Shown: positions 43,001-50,660 of the stretch, piece after piece
Position numbering within the stretch: position 1 is the first letter of the stretch
Layout of the letters: each line of letters opens with the position of its first letter
Origin: Siphonobacter aquaeclarae
Lineage (GTDB): Bacteria > Bacteroidota > Bacteroidia > Cytophagales > Spirosomataceae
Assembly: GCF_900103285.1 (NCBI RefSeq)
Contig: NZ_FNGS01000001.1
Location: 737,515 to 801,514 of the forward strand
DNA: 64,000 nt
Direction: 5' to 3'
Notes under the pieces: model-generated
What the model saw: the letters and a program-made list of their open reading frames with translations, nothing else
Database searches by the model: none
Told to the model about the DNA's origin: nothing
Made by a program: the position numbers and the translations under genes

Positions 43001-43129
43001 TTTACCCGGTACCCGGGCCAGAACCCGGAAGTCAACGATACCCGCGACAGCCAGACAACGGCCGGGCTTGACAACGGCTCCTACCCCGTTCCGCGCACAT
43101 TCCTCATCGGTACCAACATCAATTTCTAG
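40052..43129 (+). CDS. SusC/RagA-family TonB-dependent outer-membrane receptor
   Basis: A 1025-residue receptor with a signal sequence ending near residue 31 (TAFGQQ). Residues about 33-110 are a carboxypeptidase-regulatory-like domain (VSGRVTLSGSGEPAAGTSVLVKG), about 115-230 the TonB plug, including VVVVSYGMQRQRDITGSV, RIRGAASLGSGNQPLVVVDG and DASATALYGSRAANGVIIITTK, and the rest a 22-strand barrel. It imports oligosaccharides with the SusD partner encoded 7 bp later. Given the GH106 and GH28 enzymes downstream, a rhamnogalacturonan fragment is the probable ligand. No N-terminal FecR-signalling domain is present, in keeping with AraC control. Confidence 0.95.
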   Translation: MRLFCPPEAGPRARLLLLLCYFLGCLTAFGQQVTVSGRVTLSGSGEPAAGTSVLVKGTNRGTQTDGNGNFTIPAEKTALLVFSRIGYQTQEIQVGNQTRIEVVLQESQVNLDQVVVVSYGMQRQRDITGSVQRISASELQDVPAAEFGQKLQGRVAGVQIGQVTGRPGQGMTFRIRGAASLGSGNQPLVVVDGQPIMGDFNLLNPDDIESFSVLKDASATALYGSRAANGVIIITTKQAKAGKTNITFNAYYGTQSVPQRGRPDLMNAREFAEFMNGFYQDKIQYEKWVNPATGLAEIPDDYKNPSQYGKGTDWYNALLRNAPIQNYSLNVSTGTDKVSSSTSVTYFNQQGVLLNNGMQRFSLRSNNEYRPNDKLKLGFSFSPTYQVDNNTRGSLDGNRQVLVGAEISSPLISPVNPDGTYPLKASSYGMYALPNFYQQLKTMNVKQNTLRLLSNAYLDLELVKNLHFKSTINVDLGTADYNAYYPTTYGVFGAPPPSVPSAAHSSYNYTSWLSENMLMYNFKKGEHSFDLLAGYSAQKYNRNYRSINGSNFPNDAVPWISGAATTSGSTNNNAWDIASWYGRLNYDFAGKYFLSATIRRDGSSRFGSNKRWGYFPSVSAGWVVSDETFFPKSNAFSFLKLRGSYGLTGNNNIGDYTQVSLVGATNYFFDGNLAQGLSITSLGNPNLTWETSKQVDFGVETSFANNRITFSYDYYRKNTENMLYRINIPYASGYSSIAYNVGTFRMWGHEFQIGTKNLTGALTWNTNFNVALNDNKVVRLQDNTPIGGTGKYNDYNRTTVGRRIGELWGYVFDGIYMTQAEYNSQPKEATSAVGSARMKDINGDGVINANDKTYLGNPNPRVIFGMTNDFKYKKFDLSVVMAGQAGNKIMNINNQNLQNLDGIFNMTRDMAGRWRSEQNPGNGKVPRTLANTTELYRLANSNWIFSGDYLTVKNITVGYTLDLSRLKYAKSARIYASVQQAFVFTRYPGQNPEVNDTRDSQTTAGLDNGSYPVPRTFLIGTNINF

Positions 43130-43136
43130 TCGAGCT

Positions 43137-44687
43137 ATGAAAACGTATTCCTTTCTATACCTCGTGGCCGGGTGCCTGCTGTTCCTGACTTCCTGCAAGG
43201 AGAATTTCCTCGAACTGTACCCCGAAGGCCAGATCAACGAGCAGAACTTTTACAAGACTACGCTGGACTTCCAGCAGGCCGTCAACGGTGCGTATGTGCC
43301 CCTCCGTGACATCGCAAACATTGCGTTTTACATGGACGAAATGCGTTCCGACAACACGCATTATGAATACAACGCCAAAGACCGCGGCGGGCTCGGCTAC
43401 GAGCAGCTCGCCGACTTCCTCGACGACGCCCAGAACGGCGTCATCGCGACCCGGTACCAGGCCGCGTACAACGGGATTTCCCGGACGAATGTCATCCTGG
43501 ACCGCCTCGCCGGTATCACATTTGTCATGGCGGACGCCGACAAGAAGCAGATTTCGGGAGAAGCAAAGGCCCTGCGGGCGCACTATTACTTCGACCTCGT
43601 CCGTCACTATGGCGCGGTACCTCTTCATCTTCATGAGGTGAAAGACAGCCGGAATGCGTACCTGGCCCGTTCGGGTGTCGACAGCGTGTATACCCAGATC
43701 ATTCAGGACTTTACGGATGCGTTGGCACTGCTTTCCGCTCCGGCAAAATTTCCGGCTTCGGGCCGCGTAACAAAAGGGATGGTCGCCACCGAACTGGCGC
43801 TGGTGTACATCACCCGGAAGGATTATGCGAAAGCCATTCCGCTGCTTCAGAGTGTGACGACGATGGGGTATACCCTGCTCGACAACTACAGGGACGTCTT
43901 CGATCCGACGAAGAAAAACAACGCCGAATCCATCTTCGAAGTGCAGTACCGGACCGGCGCGAATGACGGGCAGTCCAGCGCCTTTATCTACCGCTTTCTG
44001 CCGGTATCGCCGTCGTCCCAGAACATGCTCGGCGTCAATTACAACAACTCCATCGGCGGCTGGAATATCCCGACCGACGACCTGCTGAGCCAGTATGAAC
44101 CCGGAGACAAGCGCCTGGAACCCAGTATCGGCGTGGTGGCGGGGCATTATAACTCCAACACCGACTTCCTGCCCGACAGCATCGTGAGTATCAACGCCAA
44201 GCTCCCGGCCAGCGTGATCGCCCGCCGCTTCATCCGGAAGTACTACCACCCGCCGTATACCCTCCCGACGCGGACGGAGTACAATGCCCCGGAAAACTGG
44301 CCGGTATTCCGCTACCCGCACGCCCTGCTCCTGCTGGCGGAAGCCCTGAATGAGACCGGCGCGTCTGCCCAGGCTTTGCCCTACCTCAACCAGGTCCGGA
44401 AGCGGGCAGGTCTGAAAGACGTCACCGTTACGGCACAGGCCGACGTCCGGGCGGCGATCGACAAAGAACGCCGCGTTGAGCTGGCCTTTGAAAACTACCG
44501 CTGGCTGGACCTCGTCCGCCAGGACAAGGCCATCGCCGTCATGACCGCCTTCGGGAAAGTTCAGAAAGAAAAGTACGGCTACCTGTTGCCGACTTCCTAT
44601 ACCGTCACTAACAACCGCCTGGTCTATGCCATTCCGTTCCGGGAAATGCAGCTGAATACCAAGTTAGTACAGAATACAGGGTATTAA
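43137..44687 (+). CDS. SusD/RagB-family glycan-binding lipoprotein
   Basis: A 516-residue lipoprotein starting at the ATG at 43137, 7 bp after the SusC stop. The lipobox is LTSC with Cys20, followed by the SusD signature ENFLELYPEGQINEQNFYK. A TPR-rich helical core runs through GEAKALRAHYYFDLVRHYGAVPL, and the C-terminal VELAFENYRWLDLVRQDKA to YAIPFREMQLN is the usual closing block. It caps the SusC channel and binds the glycan at the surface. Confidence 0.95.
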   Translation: MKTYSFLYLVAGCLLFLTSCKENFLELYPEGQINEQNFYKTTLDFQQAVNGAYVPLRDIANIAFYMDEMRSDNTHYEYNAKDRGGLGYEQLADFLDDAQNGVIATRYQAAYNGISRTNVILDRLAGITFVMADADKKQISGEAKALRAHYYFDLVRHYGAVPLHLHEVKDSRNAYLARSGVDSVYTQIIQDFTDALALLSAPAKFPASGRVTKGMVATELALVYITRKDYAKAIPLLQSVTTMGYTLLDNYRDVFDPTKKNNAESIFEVQYRTGANDGQSSAFIYRFLPVSPSSQNMLGVNYNNSIGGWNIPTDDLLSQYEPGDKRLEPSIGVVAGHYNSNTDFLPDSIVSINAKLPASVIARRFIRKYYHPPYTLPTRTEYNAPENWPVFRYPHALLLLAEALNETGASAQALPYLNQVRKRAGLKDVTVTAQADVRAAIDKERRVELAFENYRWLDLVRQDKAIAVMTAFGKVQKEKYGYLLPTSYTVTNNRLVYAIPFREMQLNTKLVQNTGY

Positions 44688-44707
44688 CCAACCATAATTT
44701 TTTCGCA

Positions 44708-45520
44708 ATGAACTATCAATTGACAGAGGAACAGATTCGTTCGTACCGCACAAACGGGTTTATCGTGATCGAGGATTTTCTCTCGCCGGAAGAACTGGAA
44801 CACTGGCGGAAGGTCGTGATGGAAGCTGTCCGGGAACGTGCCGGACAGAAGATGCCCGGCAGCATGGTCAAAGTGGGTGACGACGACGGTATTAACGAAG
44901 ATGCCGAGTATTTCGGGAAGGTATTCGACCAATTGCTCAACCTCTGGCAGACCCACGACGGGGTCCGGGAACTGATGCTCGACCGGCGCATCGGCGAGAT
45001 GGCTGCCAGACTCGCCGGCGTGGAAGGCATCCGGATCTGGCACGATCAGGCGCTGTTCAAGCGCCCCTGGGCCAACCCGACCGCCTGGCACCTGGATACG
45101 CCTTTCTGGTCGTTTTACGACCGGAATGCCCTGTCGATCTGGGTGGCGCTCGACGACGCGACGCTCGAAAACGGGTGCCTGTATTTCATTCCGGGATCGT
45201 TTCAGGAAACCACGTTTGAAAACAGCGGCATAGGCAAAAACATGGATGGTATTTTCACGATCTATCCCCAGTTTATGACCGTAAACTCTGTTTCCGTTCC
45301 GATGAAGGCCGGCAGTTGCTCGTTCCACAACGGACTTACCATACACGGCGCCGGCGCCAACATGACCAGCGGGTACCGTCGGGCCATGACCTGCGCCTAC
45401 ATGCCCGACGGAAATACGTTCAACGGGCAGAAGAACATCTTGCCGGATGACTATGTGCGTACCCTCCGGATTGGAGACGCCCTCGCCAACGACGAACAGA
45501 ACCCGCTGATTTATCCATGA
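44708..45520 (+). CDS. PhyH-type Fe(II)/2-oxoglutarate dioxygenase
   Basis: A 270-residue cytoplasmic enzyme of the phytanoyl-CoA dioxygenase family. The Fe ligands are His128 and Asp130 in AWHLDTPFW and His213 in IHGAGAN; Arg224 should bind 2-oxoglutarate. It hydroxylates a C-H bond while decarboxylating 2-oxoglutarate. Inside a polysaccharide utilization operon, 20 bp after susD and overlapping an isomerase gene by four bases, it may demethylate or oxidise a modified sugar from the glycan. This role is inference; the family is varied. Confidence 0.88.
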   Translation: MNYQLTEEQIRSYRTNGFIVIEDFLSPEELEHWRKVVMEAVRERAGQKMPGSMVKVGDDDGINEDAEYFGKVFDQLLNLWQTHDGVRELMLDRRIGEMAARLAGVEGIRIWHDQALFKRPWANPTAWHLDTPFWSFYDRNALSIWVALDDATLENGCLYFIPGSFQETTFENSGIGKNMDGIFTIYPQFMTVNSVSVPMKAGSCSFHNGLTIHGAGANMTSGYRRAMTCAYMPDGNTFNGQKNILPDDYVRTLRIGDALANDEQNPLIYP

Positions 45521-46341
45521 TTATCCGTTTTTTCTGCCCCCGCTGGGGATTCGAGCACGTTCCCTGGGATACCTTTCTGAAAGGTGTCAAAGACGAAGGA
45601 TTCTCGGGAATCGAGTGGTATCCCTTCAGCGAGGCAGGAGATACCGGGGATGTTGTCCGCCTGCTTGCCCGATACGGTCTTGACCTCAGTATTGTCATGA
45701 CCGTACGGGATGCCCCGGGCGACTTCCCCGGCTATCTTCAGGCCCTGGAGCGGCAGCTATTGACCCACGCCCGGACCGGGCAGCCGCTGTTTATCAGCGC
45801 GCAGACCGGCCGGGAATACTACACCCGCCCGCAGATCGACGGGATACTGGAAGTCTGCGGGCGGGTATCCGAAACTACCGGCGTACCTGTCTACCAGGAA
45901 ACTCACCGGAACAAATGGTCGTACGCCGCGCATGTCGTCGGACCCGTGCTGGAAGCCCACCCGCAGCTGCCCCTGACGCTGGATATTTCGCACTGGTTCT
46001 GCGTCTCGGAGAGTTTTCTGGAAGATCAGCAGGAAACAGTCCGGCGGGCGATTCGCCACACCCGCCATATTCATACCCGGGTCGGACACACCCAGGGACC
46101 CCAGGTCTGGGACCCCGCTCTGGATGAATACGCCGATGCCCTCCGTGCCCACCTGGACGTCTGGGACGCCTGCGTGCGGCACCGGAGGAGCCTCGGCGAT
46201 GAGGTGATGACGATGACGCCCGAATTCGGTCCTCCGCCGTATCTCGTAAAGGGAAAACGTTCCCTGCCCGATGATCAGGAGCAGTTCCGCCTGAACCTCT
46301 GGATGAAAAGGGTACTCGAAAAACGGTACGCCTCCTTTTAA
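45517..46341 (+). CDS. TIM-barrel sugar isomerase/epimerase (AP-endonuclease-2 family)
   Basis: A 274-residue protein of the xylose-isomerase-like TIM-barrel family. Metal-ligand candidates follow the usual Glu-Asp-His-Glu order: VYQETHR, LDISHW, HIHTRVGH and MTPEFGP. The reaction is likely isomerisation or epimerisation of a sugar or sugar acid. It overlaps the PhyH gene by four bases (ATGA) and is followed 10 bp later by a GH106 gene, so translation of all three is coupled. Substrate from the glycan of this locus is inferred. Confidence 0.85.
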   Translation: MIIRFFCPRWGFEHVPWDTFLKGVKDEGFSGIEWYPFSEAGDTGDVVRLLARYGLDLSIVMTVRDAPGDFPGYLQALERQLLTHARTGQPLFISAQTGREYYTRPQIDGILEVCGRVSETTGVPVYQETHRNKWSYAAHVVGPVLEAHPQLPLTLDISHWFCVSESFLEDQQETVRRAIRHTRHIHTRVGHTQGPQVWDPALDEYADALRAHLDVWDACVRHRRSLGDEVMTMTPEFGPPPYLVKGKRSLPDDQEQFRLNLWMKRVLEKRYASF

Positions 46342-46351
46342 CCCCTTTTAC

Positions 46352-49180
46352 ATGAAACGAAGAACTTTCCTGCGAAACGGATCACTGCTTTCGGGTGGCC
46401 TGTGGCTGGCAAACTCCCCGCTGGTCGCGGCTTTTCCCCCGAAAAAAGAAGACCTCTATACACTCTTTCAGAACCCGCCGGCGATTTACCGCCCGTTTGT
46501 CCGCTGGTGGTGGAATGGCGACAAAGTCAACCGGGATGAACTCATCCGCGAACTCCGCCTGATGAAGGAAGCGGGTATCGGCGGGGTGGAAATCAACCCG
46601 GTGAAGTTTCCGACCCGGACGGACGACATGGGTACGCCGTCGGTCCGCTGGCTGAGCAACGAATGGATCGACCTGCTGAAAGCGACGTTCGACGAAGCCG
46701 AAAAACTCGGCCTCACCTGCGACCTCATTGTCGGCTCCGGCTGGCCCTTCGGCGCGGAATACCTGCAGGGCGAAGAGCGTTCACAGATTCTGACGATTAC
46801 GACCCGCAAACTGGAAGGTCCGCTCGAATACGAAGCCTCCCTGTTTGACCTTTGCAAGGAAGGCGATCCGGCTATTACGTCGCCGTATACCGGCCGGCAG
46901 CCCGAAGTGATGCAGCTCAAGCTCGTGCCAAACCCGCTCAGCAGCGTGGATCAGATTCAGGATTTGTCGTCGCAGATCAAATCCGGAAAAGTCGTCGTCA
47001 ATATTCCCAAAGGCAAACACGTGCTCTATGCCCTCGTGAAAACGCACGGGTTTATGGAGGTTATTAACGGCGCGCCGGGCGCCGACGGCCCCGTGCTGAA
47101 CCACTACGACGCGGCAGCGGTCAAAAAGTACCTCAACCGCATGACCGACGCCATCGAAGGCCGGCTCGGTCCGCTCAAAAAACACGTCCGCGCGCTGTTT
47201 ACCGACAGCATGGAGCTGGAAGGCGCGAACTGGTCGGCCGACCTCATGGCTGAATTCCGGAAACGCCGCGGCTATGACCTCGTCCCGTACCTTCCCTTTC
47301 TCCTTTTCAAAATAGGAGCAATGGGAAATATCTGGGATTTCAATTACACCGCCGAAATGACCGGCGAGTTCAAAGACATGATCGAGCGCATGCGCTACGA
47401 TTTTGCCCTCACCCAGACGGAATTGCTGGAGGAACGCTTCGTCAGCTACTTCACCCAATGGTGCCGGGAGCATGGCCTGCAATCGCGGATTCAGGCGTAT
47501 GGCCGCGGATATGACCCGTTGGAAGGTAGTTTCAAGGTGGATCTGCCGGAATGTGAAACCTGGATCAAATACGGCCTGGGCAAGGAGATGAGCGGGGAAG
47601 ACTACCGCATCGGCCGCGCCTATACAATGGCGAATAAGTACCTGTCGTCGGCAGCGCATTTGAAGGGCAAAAAGTATGTCAGCGCTGAAGAACTGACGAA
47701 TACGGACATGGTATTTAACGATACCCTGGAAATCCTGAAAATCGGCGGCGACCAAAGTACCATTTCCGGCGTGACGCACCCGATCTTCCACGGCTTCAAC
47801 TATTCGCCGCCGGATGCACCCTTTCCGGGCTGGGTCCGCTACGGGACGTATTTCAACGAAAAGAATACCTGGTGGCCGTATTTCCGGCATTTTACGGACT
47901 ATAAGGCCCGTATCTCCGCCGTATTGCAGCAGGCAACGATGTTTGCCGACATCGCCGTACTGCCGCCGGTACCGGATACCTGGAGCCTGTACGGCAATCA
48001 GAATGAGCCGTTCCCGGGCCTGATTCACCCGAATTACCAGTCGCTCGTTTGGGAATCCATCCACCAGAACGGTAATGCCTGCGACTATGTCTCAGAAGGC
48101 GTCATCCGGGATTCTGTCGTAAAAAACGGACAACTCACGTACGGCCCCCGCGCCTACCACACCCTCGTCCTGATCAACATCGAACGAACAGAACCGGACA
48201 CGCTGAAGAAGATACACGCGTTCGTCCAGGCAGGCGGCCGGGTATTCTGCGTCGAAACAATCCCCACCAAATCCCTGGGCTGGCATAACCGGCAGCAGCG
48301 GGACGCCGAGGTGGCGGCGTGGGTATCGAAACTGCAGGCCTTCCCCGACCGCTTCATCCGGGTCCCGAAACCGGAAAAAGCCTTTACGCCCTGGTTTACA
48401 GGCATTCAGAAGCAGTATGGTATTCAGCCTTACCTGAAGCTGAGCCAGCCCGACCCATTTGTGACGCAGATCCGGTACCAGACCGCCGACGCCGACCTGA
48501 TCCTGCTGATCAATTCGAATATGGACAAACCTGTCTCACTTGACCTCTCTTTTTCCGATTCGATTACTGCGAAGAAAACAGGCTGGATCTGGGACGCCGT
48601 CACCGGTGAGCGCTTCCGCCTGCCGGCGCAAAAAACACTATCGCTCGACCTCGGGCCGGCTGATTGCCGATTGTTTGTCTTCGATAAAACCAGCAAGGGT
48701 ACCGACTGGAAACCCCTTCCCCTGACCGGATCGGGCGAGCTGCGGCCCGGCCGCTGGGAACTCGAATTCCGGCATATCGACGGTTCCGTGAAAAAAGGCG
48801 CGCTCGATTCGCTCGTCGACCTGAAAGACCGTCCCGACTGGGTTTCGTTTGCCGGGAGCGTCCTCTACCGGACAGAAGTAGACGTAACCGACCCGGCAAA
48901 ACCGCTTTTCCTCAATCTCGGGAAAGTCTATGGGGTCAGCGAGCTGGCGGTCAACGGCCAGCCGGCAGGTGTGCAATGGTACGGCCGGCGGGTATTCCCG
49001 CTCGCCGGAAAACTCAAAGCCGGTCGCAATACCCTGGAAATCAAGGTAGCGACGAGCATGGGCAATTACATGAAAACGCTGACGGACAATGCCGTCGCGC
49101 AGTACTGGACCAATACCGGCCGGAAAAACCAGCCCATTCAGTCGATGGGTATTCTCGGACCTGTCACCCTTTATTCCTGA
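46352..49180 (+). CDS. GH106-family alpha-L-rhamnosidase
   Basis: A 942-residue enzyme with a twin-arginine-like leader KRRTFLRNGSLLSGGLWLANS. The N-terminal block RPFVRWWWNGDKVNRDEL and EAGIGGVEINP are typical of GH106, as are SGWPFGAEY and the central barrel. A C-terminal beta-sandwich (FLNLGKVYGVSELAVNG, NTLEIKVATSMGN) follows. GH106 enzymes are Ca-dependent inverting alpha-L-rhamnosidases acting on rhamnogalacturonan and rhamnosides. Together with GH28 next door this supports a pectin (RG-I or RG-II) substrate. Exact linkage is open. Confidence 0.88.
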   Translation: MKRRTFLRNGSLLSGGLWLANSPLVAAFPPKKEDLYTLFQNPPAIYRPFVRWWWNGDKVNRDELIRELRLMKEAGIGGVEINPVKFPTRTDDMGTPSVRWLSNEWIDLLKATFDEAEKLGLTCDLIVGSGWPFGAEYLQGEERSQILTITTRKLEGPLEYEASLFDLCKEGDPAITSPYTGRQPEVMQLKLVPNPLSSVDQIQDLSSQIKSGKVVVNIPKGKHVLYALVKTHGFMEVINGAPGADGPVLNHYDAAAVKKYLNRMTDAIEGRLGPLKKHVRALFTDSMELEGANWSADLMAEFRKRRGYDLVPYLPFLLFKIGAMGNIWDFNYTAEMTGEFKDMIERMRYDFALTQTELLEERFVSYFTQWCREHGLQSRIQAYGRGYDPLEGSFKVDLPECETWIKYGLGKEMSGEDYRIGRAYTMANKYLSSAAHLKGKKYVSAEELTNTDMVFNDTLEILKIGGDQSTISGVTHPIFHGFNYSPPDAPFPGWVRYGTYFNEKNTWWPYFRHFTDYKARISAVLQQATMFADIAVLPPVPDTWSLYGNQNEPFPGLIHPNYQSLVWESIHQNGNACDYVSEGVIRDSVVKNGQLTYGPRAYHTLVLINIERTEPDTLKKIHAFVQAGGRVFCVETIPTKSLGWHNRQQRDAEVAAWVSKLQAFPDRFIRVPKPEKAFTPWFTGIQKQYGIQPYLKLSQPDPFVTQIRYQTADADLILLINSNMDKPVSLDLSFSDSITAKKTGWIWDAVTGERFRLPAQKTLSLDLGPADCRLFVFDKTSKGTDWKPLPLTGSGELRPGRWELEFRHIDGSVKKGALDSLVDLKDRPDWVSFAGSVLYRTEVDVTDPAKPLFLNLGKVYGVSELAVNGQPAGVQWYGRRVFPLAGKLKAGRNTLEIKVATSMGNYMKTLTDNAVAQYWTNTGRKNQPIQSMGILGPVTLYS

Positions 49181-49198
49181 TTCCAAAACCCCGATCGC

Positions 49199-50653
49199 AT
49201 GAAGTACCTGCTCTCTTTTTGTTTGTTTCTGGGAAGTCTGAGTCTTCAGGCAAAAGACTACCCTGCGTCCCTCTTTGGCATTTATTCGGACGGGGTGACG
49301 CTCAATACCCGGTCGATCCAGTATGCCATCGACCACATTCACCAGAACGGCGGCGGTCGCCTGGTTTTTTACGTCGGGCGGTACCTCACGGGTTCTATTC
49401 ACCTGAAATCGAATGTTACGATCCACCTCGAAGAAGGCGCCGTGTTGCTCGGCTCCCTCAACCCGTTCGACTACGACCGGAAAGTGTGGACCGCCCTGGT
49501 ATTCGCTCATAATCAGGAAAATATCAGCATTACCGGCAAAGGCGTGATCGACGGGCAGGGCCGGTACCTCGCCCGGAATGTCGTCACCATGATCCAGAAA
49601 GGCCTGATCAAGGATTTGTTCCGGTATGACCGCCCCGAGGCAGAAGCCCGCGCCGTGCTGATCTATTTCCGGGAAAACAAAAACGTCAACCTGACCGATG
49701 TTACCCTGAAGAACTCCGCCAGTTGGGTTCAGATTTACGACCAGTGTAAGAATGTCAAGTTGAACCGTATTGCTGTCGACAGCAAAGCGTACTGGAATAA
49801 CGACGGTATAGATGTCGTTGACTGCGATGGTGTCGAAATCACCGATTCGTTTATTGACGCATCTGATGACGGAATCTGTCTGAAATCGCACGACGCGTCG
49901 AAAGTATGTCAGAACGTACTGGTGCGTAACTGTACCGTTCGTTCCAGCGCGAACGGGGTCAAGTTTGGCACGGCGACGTACGGCGGCTTCCGGCATATCC
50001 AGATTTACAACGTAAAAGTGTACGATACCTATCGTTCGGCGGTGACGCTGGCGGCGGTTGACGGGGGCTTCGTCGAAGACGTCGAAGTCGACAGCCTGAA
50101 GGCCTACAACACAGGCAACGCCATTTTTCTGCGGATCGGCGAACGGGTAAAAGGCAAAAAGGGCCGTATGGAGAATATCCGGATTTCCAACGTATATGCC
50201 GAAATCCCGGCCACCAAACCCGATGCAGGATATGAATACGAGGGGCCGGTCGAAGACATGCCCCGGAACGTTTCTCCTTCGGGTATCACCGGCCTGCCGG
50301 ATGCGTTGATTTCCAACGTAACGCTGAAAAATGTGGAGCTGGTTTTCCCCGGCGGCGGCACGCCGCATTTTGCCCAGGTATTGCTGACAGAACTGGATAA
50401 AGTGCCGGAAAAGGCGACCTCCTATCCGGAATTTTCCATGTTCGGCGAGCTGCCTGCATGGGGTTTCTACATTCGTCATGCGAAAAACGTGACGATGACC
50501 AACGTCACCTTAACTTGTCAGAAGAAGGATTACCGGACGGCAGTTGTACTCGACGACGTACATCAATCCAATTTCACCGGCCTGAAAGTCAGCGAACCGG
50601 GCAAGAAAAAGCCGGTATACGTTTACAAATCGTCTGACGTGAAGGTCCCCTGA
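49199..50653 (+). CDS. GH28-family (polygalacturonase-like) beta-helix glycosidase, divergent active site
   Basis: A 484-residue exported protein with signal peptide KYLLSFCLFLGSLSLQA. The right-handed beta-helix starts with the GH28 strand NTRSIQYAIDHIHQNGGGRLVF and carries NNDGIDVVDC (Asp202) and ASDDGICLKS (Asp223, Asp224), matching the acidic pair of the family. The usual GHG motif is replaced by ANG in SSANGVKFG, and the RIK motif is not seen. Rhamnogalacturonan hydrolases and other GH28 members with altered motifs exist, so a galacturonate or apiose-type linkage may be cut. It lies 18 bp after the GH106 gene. Confidence 0.85.
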   Translation: MKYLLSFCLFLGSLSLQAKDYPASLFGIYSDGVTLNTRSIQYAIDHIHQNGGGRLVFYVGRYLTGSIHLKSNVTIHLEEGAVLLGSLNPFDYDRKVWTALVFAHNQENISITGKGVIDGQGRYLARNVVTMIQKGLIKDLFRYDRPEAEARAVLIYFRENKNVNLTDVTLKNSASWVQIYDQCKNVKLNRIAVDSKAYWNNDGIDVVDCDGVEITDSFIDASDDGICLKSHDASKVCQNVLVRNCTVRSSANGVKFGTATYGGFRHIQIYNVKVYDTYRSAVTLAAVDGGFVEDVEVDSLKAYNTGNAIFLRIGERVKGKKGRMENIRISNVYAEIPATKPDAGYEYEGPVEDMPRNVSPSGITGLPDALISNVTLKNVELVFPGGGTPHFAQVLLTELDKVPEKATSYPEFSMFGELPAWGFYIRHAKNVTMTNVTLTCQKKDYRTAVVLDDVHQSNFTGLKVSEPGKKKPVYVYKSSDVKVP

Positions 50654-50660
50654 CACCCAT

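Noticed and set aside
46781-48064. 427-codon minus-strand frame
   Set aside because: Antisense to the GH106 gene, without any domain hallmark.
48638-50479. 613-codon open frame on the minus strand
   Set aside because: It is antisense to the GH106 and GH28 genes, which have clear motifs; open antisense frames are common in GC-rich coding DNA.
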